From: Collinsella sp.
Lineage (GTDB): Bacteria > Actinomycetota > Coriobacteriia > Coriobacteriales > Coriobacteriaceae
Direction of reading: 5' to 3'
Assembly: GCA_019414565.1 (NCBI GenBank)
Contig: DXLU01000006.1
Location: 1 to 64,000 of the forward strand
DNA: 64,000 bases
The notes under the pieces were generated by a model. That model worked only from the letters and a program-made list of their open reading frames with translations. It searched no databases and had not been told where the DNA came from. Positions 58,531-64,000 of the stretch are shown piece after piece. The translations under genes and the position numbers were made by a program. Position 1 is the stretch's first letter. Every line of letters starts with the position of its first letter.

Positions 58531-59469
58531 ATGACAGACATCGTCCACGTCGAAAACCTCGTCAAGCGCTACGACGATCTTATCGCGCTCGACCACTTTA
58601 ACCTGAGCATCGCCCCCGGCGAGATCTTTGGTCTGCTGGGCCCCAACGGCTCGGGCAAGACCACGTCCATCAACTGCATCCTGCAGCTGCTCGCTTACGA
58701 CAAGGGCACCATCGAGCTGTTCGGCGAGCCCATGACGCCCACGCGTTACGACCTCAAACGTCGCATCGGCGTGGTGCCGCAGCAGGTGGCGGTGTTCAAC
58801 GAGCTCACCGTGCGCGAGAACATCGACTATTTCTGTAGTCTCTACGTCAGCGACCGCAAGCGCCGCCGTGCGCTGGTGGACGAGGCGATCGACTTTGTTG
58901 GGCTGGGTGACTTTACCAAGTTCCGCCCCGGCAAGCTCTCGGGCGGCCTGGCACGCCGCCTCAACATTGCCTGCGGTATCGCACACAAGCCCGAGCTCAT
59001 CTTTTTTGACGAGCCCACGGTGGCGGTCGACCCGCAGAGCCGCAACGCCATCCTGGAGGGCATCTGCCGCCTGCGCGACGAAGGCGCCACGGTGGTGTAT
59101 ACCAGCCATTACATGGAGGAAGTCGAGCAGATTTGCAGCCGCATCATGATCATGGACGGCGGGCGCGTGCTGGCGCAGGGCACCAACGACGAGCTCAAGC
59201 GCATGATCCAGATGGGCGAGCGCGTGACCGTCGAGGTCGGCGCCGTCGAGACCGCTACGGTCGAGCGCCTGCGCGCCCTCGAGCACGTGCTTTCGGTCGA
59301 GCTGTCCGGCGGTGAGCTCGTCTGCACCTGCGAAGCGAGTCCGCACAATCTGGTCGACATCCTCGACACGCTGCGCGCCGCCGACGTGGCGCTCGGCCGC
59401 GTGTGGAGTGAGCCGCCGACCCTCAACGACGTGTTCCTCGAGATCACCGGCCGCGAGCTGCGCGACTAG
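58531..59469 (+). CDS. ABC-2 type exporter ATPase
   Basis: 312 residues. Walker A GLLGPNGSGKTTSINC, Q-loop VPQQVAVFNELTV, signature KLSGGLARRLNIACGIAHKP, Walker B LIFFDEPTVAVDPQSRN, switch TSHYMEEVEQI. The C-terminal 70 residues match the DUF4162-like tail of antibiotic and lipid exporters. Divergent from the two-component system, followed by two permeases; together they look like a drug, peptide or bacitracin-type exporter. In the shared promoter gap GTGACA occurs twice (58386, 58449). Confidence 0.92.
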   Translation: MTDIVHVENLVKRYDDLIALDHFNLSIAPGEIFGLLGPNGSGKTTSINCILQLLAYDKGTIELFGEPMTPTRYDLKRRIGVVPQQVAVFNELTVRENIDYFCSLYVSDRKRRRALVDEAIDFVGLGDFTKFRPGKLSGGLARRLNIACGIAHKPELIFFDEPTVAVDPQSRNAILEGICRLRDEGATVVYTSHYMEEVEQICSRIMIMDGGRVLAQGTNDELKRMIQMGERVTVEVGAVETATVERLRALEHVLSVELSGGELVCTCEASPHNLVDILDTLRAADVALGRVWSEPPTLNDVFLEITGRELRD

Positions 59470-59478
59470 GGGGCAGCC

Positions 59479-60666
59479 ATGTTCAACACCATCATCACTA
59501 CGGTCAAGACGCTGCTGCGCCGGCCGAGCACGTGGGTCTGGGGTGCTCTCTTTCCCATTGCGCTTTCCACGATGTTCATGTTTATGTTTGCGAACCTCAG
59601 CTCCGACGGCACGGTCGATCCGGTGCCGGTTGCCGTCGTGGCGGACGAGGCCTGGGACGCTTCGACCTTTAAGAGCGTGGCGACGTCGCTCGACGAGGAG
59701 GGCGACGACCAACTGCTCGAGATCCATGAGTGCGACGACGCAGCCGATGCGAACCGTGCGCTTAAGGCCGGCGAGGTCGCGGGCATCTATACGGTCGACG
59801 ACGCGGGCACGCCCAAGCTCACGCTGCTATCGAGCTACGACAGCTCGCGTGCCTCATCGGTGCTCACCGACCGTAGCATTTTGGAGACGGTGGCAAGCTC
59901 GTATACGCAAAATGCCGAGCTCATGTCCCAGATTGCCCAGAACAACCCGGCGGCACTCGCCGACCCGGAGGTGGTTGCGCGCGCCCTGTCGCTCAAGGGC
60001 GGAACCCGCCGTGTGAGCCTGACACGCATCACGCCCGATGGCACGGTCATCTACTATTACGCGCTCTTTGGCCTGGTCGCGATGATGTCTGCCGAGTTTG
60101 CCGCCTTGAGCGTCGTCGATCTGCAGCCCAATCTGTCGGGCCTTGGCGCGCGTCGCTGCGTGGGCGGCCTTTCCAAAACGGCGTCGCTGGCTGGTATCTT
60201 TGTGGGCTCGTGGCTGGTCTCCTTTGCCTCGATGACGATCGCGATCGGCTACGTGCGCCTGGTCGTGGGCGTCGACTTTGGCGGGCGCGAGGGACTGTGT
60301 TTGGTGGGCGGCGCCGCTTCCGCGCTTGCCGCCACGGGCTTGGGACTCTTTGTGGGCACGCTTCCCGTTAAGGGCGGCAAGGCGTCCAAGTCCGGCATCC
60401 TCACGGGCTTTGCCACCACGTGCGCCCTGTTCGCCGGCCTCTACGGCGAGCCGGCGATGGCGCTTGCCGACGACGTCGCCCGCGCCTGCCCGGCCGAGTG
60501 CTGGCTCAACCCCGTCAAGCTCATCTGCGACATGTTCAACCGCCTGTATTTCTTTGAGGACCTGGGCCCCTTTGCCGTTCGCACCGGCGCGCTGGTCCTT
60601 ATGGCGCTGCTGTTCGTTGCCGCCGCCACGCTGATCTTTGGAAGGAGCCGCTATGAGCACCTTTAA
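59479..60666 (+). CDS. ABC-2 type permease 1
   Basis: 395 residues. One N-terminal membrane helix (about 18-36), an extracellular domain of about 170 residues, then five membrane segments from about 190. This is the ABC-2 (YhgE/Pip-like or CcmB-like) layout. VADEAWDASTF and DGTVIYYYALFGLVAMMSAEF match the membrane core. It starts 9 bases after the ATPase. Confidence 0.85.
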   Translation: MFNTIITTVKTLLRRPSTWVWGALFPIALSTMFMFMFANLSSDGTVDPVPVAVVADEAWDASTFKSVATSLDEEGDDQLLEIHECDDAADANRALKAGEVAGIYTVDDAGTPKLTLLSSYDSSRASSVLTDRSILETVASSYTQNAELMSQIAQNNPAALADPEVVARALSLKGGTRRVSLTRITPDGTVIYYYALFGLVAMMSAEFAALSVVDLQPNLSGLGARRCVGGLSKTASLAGIFVGSWLVSFASMTIAIGYVRLVVGVDFGGREGLCLVGGAASALAATGLGLFVGTLPVKGGKASKSGILTGFATTCALFAGLYGEPAMALADDVARACPAECWLNPVKLICDMFNRLYFFEDLGPFAVRTGALVLMALLFVAAATLIFGRSRYEHL

Positions 60667-61858
60667 GACCGCGCTTCGCATGGCGCTGGCGCACCCGTTC
60701 TACCTGCTCATCTATACGGTGTTCATCTCGCTCATGGGCGTATTCATCGCGGCCTCGGTGAGCTGGAATTCGTCGCAGCTCACCGAGTACAAGCCCTACG
60801 ACGCCAACGTGATCGTGGTCGACCGCGACGACGGCGATCTTTCGCGTGCGCTTACCAAGCATCTGGGGTCGCGCTTTGACCTGGTCACGGGTGTTGGCGA
60901 CGATACGTACGATCTTGCGGACGCGCTCTCCAAGAGTAATAGCGCCAAGGGCAGCGCCGACTGCGTGTTCTTTATCCCGGAGGGGTTTGAGGACGATCTT
61001 GTTGCAGCCGCCCGCGTGGGGGAGTCCCTGCCCAAGCTCGATGTGACCTACGGTGTTAGCACCATGGCGGCGGCGCTTTCGTCTGCCGAGGCCTCGCGCT
61101 GGATCTCGCTCGCGGGCGCTGCGGCCGCACTTGAGCCCGCTGCCTCCAACGGTGACGTCGCAAGGGCCGCCGAGCACGCGGCCGCAAAGCGCGCGGAGGT
61201 CCAGATCGAGCAGGTCAAGGTCGACTCGACTGCCGCCGCCACGCTCGAGTCGTACTTCAACTTTGGCGCGTACGCGATCATCTCGTCGGTCATCGTGTCG
61301 GTGGGATTGGTGTTCTCGGGCATGAACGAGTCCGAGCGCGTGCGCCGCATGGATGCCGGCCCGGTCTCCGAGCGCCAGCGTTCGCTCGCCGTGTTTGCGG
61401 CCGCCGCCGTGCTCACCGTCTGTATCTGGTTTGTGTCGAGCATGATGGGCGTCGTGGGCTTTGCCGGCGCGGTTGCCGAGGTCGGCGTGGGCCGTGTGTG
61501 CCTGGCGCTGGCAGCGACGTTTGCCTTGGCGTGCACGCCGCTGGCCGTTGGCTTTACGCTTTCGAGTCTGGGCGCGCGCGAGGAGCTGCTCAACGGTGTG
61601 GGCAACCTGCTCGGCATGCTCATGACGTTTTTGGGCGGCGCCTGGATGCCGCTGTCGCTGATGGGTTCGGCCGTGCAGACGGTGGCGCACTTTGTGCCGA
61701 CGTTTTGGGTGAACGACGCGATCGGCAAGGCACTCGCTTCGGACCTGACGTCTGCCGTGTTGGGCGACATCGCCTGCGACCTGGGCGTCGCCGTGCTCTT
61801 CGCCGCCGCCATCGCCGCCGTAGGCCTAGCCCTCGCCCACAACAAATCCCGCGTCTAA
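60653..61858 (+). CDS. ABC-2 type permease 2
   Basis: 401 residues with the same plan as the preceding permease: one N-terminal helix, a large outside domain (NVIVVDRDDGDLSRALTKHL), then five or six membrane segments including GNLLGMLMTFLGGAWMPLSLMG. The two probably form a heterodimer. ATG 60653 overlaps the first permease by 14 bp, with GGAAGGAG upstream. It ends the operon. Confidence 0.85.
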   Translation: MSTFKTALRMALAHPFYLLIYTVFISLMGVFIAASVSWNSSQLTEYKPYDANVIVVDRDDGDLSRALTKHLGSRFDLVTGVGDDTYDLADALSKSNSAKGSADCVFFIPEGFEDDLVAAARVGESLPKLDVTYGVSTMAAALSSAEASRWISLAGAAAALEPAASNGDVARAAEHAAAKRAEVQIEQVKVDSTAAATLESYFNFGAYAIISSVIVSVGLVFSGMNESERVRRMDAGPVSERQRSLAVFAAAAVLTVCIWFVSSMMGVVGFAGAVAEVGVGRVCLALAATFALACTPLAVGFTLSSLGAREELLNGVGNLLGMLMTFLGGAWMPLSLMGSAVQTVAHFVPTFWVNDAIGKALASDLTSAVLGDIACDLGVAVLFAAAIAAVGLALAHNKSRV

Positions 61859-61862
61859 CCGC

Positions 61863-62063
61863 CTAGTCATTGGGTACTCATTGGGGACAGACTTAAACGA
61901 CCAAGAGTGGTCATTGGGGACAGTCTTTGCCGAACCGCCGGCTTGCCGGCCGGGTTGCCAAGGACTGTCCCCAACTGCCGGCAGGAAAGGAACGTCCCTA
62001 ACTGTCGGGTGGCGAAAGAGCGTCCCCAGCGGCTAGCCATTTAAGTACGTCCCCAATGACTAG
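61863..62063. repeat. GGGGAC compound repeat
   Basis: Outer arms CTAGTCATTGGG (61863-61874) and CCCAATGACTAG (62052-62063). Within: TTGGGGACAGTCTTTG (61914-61929) with CAAGGACTGTCCCCAA (61959-61974), plus GACAGACTTAAA with TTTAAGT near the ends. The right half has GGAACGTCCC and GTCCCC blocks like those at 8888-8941. It covers most of the 286-bp gap before the next ABC system. Confidence 0.8.
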
Positions 62064-62144
62064 TCTGAAATAAAATCCAGGCCTCGCCCAAAAATAGTTC
62101 GCCAAGGTTTACTATTACGCTCATAAAGTAGTACGAGGCTAACA

Positions 62145-62870
62145 ATGGGGGATACCATGGCAACGCAGGAAGCCTATGTCCAGGTCAAAGGGCTCAAAAA
62201 ACACTACGGCGACGGCGATGCACGCCTGACGGTGCTCGACGGTATCGATACGTCCATCAACCGCGGCGAGATCTGCGTCATGCTGGGGCCCTCGGGCTCG
62301 GGCAAATCGACGTTTCTCAACCTGATCGGTGGCCTGGAAGATGCCGACGGCGGCTCTATCATGGTAGACGGCTGCGACCTCACGGTGCTCAAGCCGGCTG
62401 ATTTGGGCGAGTACCGACGCCGCGAGCTGGGTTTTGTCTTTCAGTTCTACAACCTGGTGCCCGACCTTACCATCAAGGAAAACATCGAGGTCACGGCGCA
62501 CCTATCCAAAAGCCCGCTCGACGTCGACGATCTGCTGCGTTCGCTGGGCCTCTACGAGCACCGCAACAAGTTCCCGCGTCAGGTTTCGGGTGGCCAGCAG
62601 CAGCGCTGCGCCATCGGCCGTGCGCTCGTCAAAAATCCGGGCCTGCTGCTGTGCGACGAGCCCACGGGCGCACTCGACTACAAGACGTCCAAAGAAATTC
62701 TGCAGCTCATGGAGGACGTCAACCGCACCTACGGCTGCACCATCATTATCGTCACCCACAACGCCGCCATCGCGCGCATGGCCAACCGCGTGCTGCGCCT
62801 GCGCGACGGCCGCATTGTCGAGGACGAGCTCAACGCCGAGCCCGTCCCGGCCGCCAAGCTCGATTGGTAG
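62145..62870 (+). CDS. MacB/LolD-type ABC transporter ATPase
   Basis: 241 residues. Walker A MLGPSGSGKSTFLNLIGGLEDADGG, Q-loop VFQFYNLVPDLTIKEN, signature VSGGQQQRCAIGRALVKNP, Walker B LLLCDEPTGALDYKTSK. Paired with an FtsX-like permease downstream. ATG 62145 (GAGG upstream) and ATG 62157 (GGGG upstream) are both possible. Function could be lipoprotein handling, peptide export or antimicrobial resistance. Confidence 0.9.
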   Translation: MGDTMATQEAYVQVKGLKKHYGDGDARLTVLDGIDTSINRGEICVMLGPSGSGKSTFLNLIGGLEDADGGSIMVDGCDLTVLKPADLGEYRRRELGFVFQFYNLVPDLTIKENIEVTAHLSKSPLDVDDLLRSLGLYEHRNKFPRQVSGGQQQRCAIGRALVKNPGLLLCDEPTGALDYKTSKEILQLMEDVNRTYGCTIIIVTHNAAIARMANRVLRLRDGRIVEDELNAEPVPAAKLDW

Positions 62871-62878
62871 GCGACGCA

Positions 62879-64000
62879 ATGACACCTCTCGCAAAACGAC
62901 TCCCGCGCGAGCTGCGCCGCAATATCGGCAAGTACCTGGGCATCTTTTTGCTTATGTGCGGAAGCATCGCCCTCACGTCGGGCTTTTTGCTCGCGGCGCA
63001 TTCCATCGGCTGCCTCATTGACGACATGCGCGATGCGTACACGATCGAGGACGGCCGCGTGACTACCTCCTTCGAGGCCACCAAAGATCAGCTCAAGGCT
63101 GCCGAAGACGCGGCTGAGGACGTCGGCGGCGTTACGTTCTACAAGAACTTCTCTATCGACGCCATCATCAAAAAGGCGGCTGGCGACGACGGCACCAAGC
63201 GCACCCTGCGCACCTACGCGCATCGCACCAAGGTTGACATTGCGTCCTACTGCGAAGGCAGGCAGCCCAAGACGGACGATGAGGTGGCAATCGACCGTGT
63301 CTTCGCCACCAACAACGACCTCGCCGTGGGCGATAAGGTCGAGCTTGAGGGCCGCACCTACACCATCTGCGGCATCATGACCCAGCCCGATAGCCAGGCG
63401 CTGTTCCTCGACAATTCGGACTTTACGGTGAACACCATCACGTACGGCGTGGCCGAGGTCACCGACGCCGGCTTTGCCGCGCTTGAGGACGCCGGCGGCG
63501 CGCCTGCCTACACCTACTCCTTTACCTTTACCGATCGCGATCTCCCCACCGCGGATCGCATCGATGCGGAGCAGGATATGGTCGAGGCGCTGACCGATGC
63601 CGATGCGCGCGTGGACGATCTGATCGATGCCGATTCCAATCAGGGCATTGGCTATGCGCGCGACGACGTGGACGGCGACTCCATGATGTGGATGACGTTG
63701 CTCGACATCATCATCGTGATCATGGCGTTTGTCTTTGTGGTGCTCACCGACGCCACCATCGAGGAGGAGAGCGCCATTATCGGCACGCTGCTCGCCAGCG
63801 GCTATCGCCGTCGCGAAATCGTGCTGCACTACCTAGCGCTTCCCGCCATCGTAGGCGTGGCCGCGGCGCTACTGGGCACCGCTCTCGGCGTTGCGTTCTT
63901 TACCGAGCCCATGCGCGGTCTCTACTACGGCTCGTACAGCCTGCCGCCCTTCCAGGTGTACTGGAGCTGGGAGATCTTTGTGAAGTGCGCCGTGGTTCCC
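62879..64000 (+). CDS. FtsX-like permease of a MacB-type ABC system (5' part, cut by window end)
   Basis: Starts ATG 62879, 8 bases after the ATPase stop, and stays open for 374 codons to the window end. It begins MTPLAKRLPRELRRNIGKYL, one membrane helix near residues 21-40, then an extracellular part (RVTTSFEATKDQLKAAED, GDKVELEGRTYTICGIM). MMWMTLLDIIIVIMAFVFVV starts the FtsX permease domain, with ATIEEESAIIGTLLASGYRR, the conserved coupling segment. Members of this type usually exceed 700 residues with a second FtsX domain. Confidence 0.9.
   Translation, partial: MTPLAKRLPRELRRNIGKYLGIFLLMCGSIALTSGFLLAAHSIGCLIDDMRDAYTIEDGRVTTSFEATKDQLKAAEDAAEDVGGVTFYKNFSIDAIIKKAAGDDGTKRTLRTYAHRTKVDIASYCEGRQPKTDDEVAIDRVFATNNDLAVGDKVELEGRTYTICGIMTQPDSQALFLDNSDFTVNTITYGVAEVTDAGFAALEDAGGAPAYTYSFTFTDRDLPTADRIDAEQDMVEALTDADARVDDLIDADSNQGIGYARDDVDGDSMMWMTLLDIIIVIMAFVFVVLTDATIEEESAIIGTLLASGYRRREIVLHYLALPAIVGVAAALLGTALGVAFFTEPMRGLYYGSYSLPPFQVYWSWEIFVKCAVVP

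Noticed and set aside
61498..61866. Plus-strand frame at the end of the ABC-2 permease
   Set aside because: Out-of-frame shadow of the permease; no membrane or domain pattern.

Overview
The window is a high-GC bacterial chromosome segment with dense genes, good Shine-Dalgarno sites and short operons. The gene set suggests a gut actinobacterium of the Coriobacteriia, most likely Collinsella or a close relative: NfnAB-type bifurcating transhydrogenase, a group 4 [NiFe] hydrogenase, an EcfT/EcfAA/S transporter, a class B sortase and a folP-folK fusion. The taxon is inferred from gene content and style; no search was run. The last gene is cut by the window end.

Layout. 0.2-7.4 kb holds purine synthesis genes purE and purF-purM-purN, with a sortase, a MoaE-like protein and a membrane protein between them. 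7.5-8.4 kb is a RelB-like/PIN toxin-antitoxin pair, followed by a PTS EIIA, a parvulin-type foldase and YqeY. 11-14.8 kb is an amino-acid ABC importer with a Tat-type lipoprotein and a cytidylate-kinase-like protein. 15.0-16.5 kb is an IS256-family insertion whose ends and 8-bp target duplication can be read. 16.6-18.9 kb (minus) is nfnA-nfnB. 19.2-22.7 kb (minus) is glmU-prs-pth. 22.9-26.1 kb is an ECF vitamin or metal transporter. 26.7-31.9 kb carries xth, a sirtuin, folP-folK, a BirA-like protein and coaX.

32.1-46.4 kb is an integrative mobilizable element of about 14.3 kb inserted in the 3' half of an initiator tRNA gene. It is bounded by 65-bp direct repeats. It encodes a tyrosine integrase, a DnaB-like ATPase, a small HTH protein, a relaxosome protein, a HUH relaxase and a VirD4-type coupling protein, but no secretion channel, so it probably borrows one. 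Its left end carries a nuclease-rich cassette of unknown role: a DEDDh exonuclease with BRCT, a Gly/Ala-rich GIY-YIG-like protein, and a frameshifted PD-(D/E)XK-like protein.

46.9-49 kb is an old-yellow-enzyme-type reductase. 50.1-55.8 kb is an Ech-type hydrogenase operon whose first gene fuses the NuoL-like and NuoH-like membrane subunits. 56.6-61.9 kb is a two-component system divergent from an ABC-2 exporter, and 62.1-64 kb starts a MacB/FtsX-type ABC system.

The most unusual content is non-coding. Several unrelated-looking families of inverted repeats fill the gaps: five large three-tier nested hairpins (26.2-26.65 and 55.85-56.5 kb); tandem hairpins with 15-16-bp stems and exactly 25-nt variable loops (14.86-15.0 and 46.5-46.8 kb); short hairpins starting at stop codons of purF and pth; and GGGGAC-type compound repeats. 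One palindrome-ended 189-bp segment lies in frame inside the EcfA interdomain linker.
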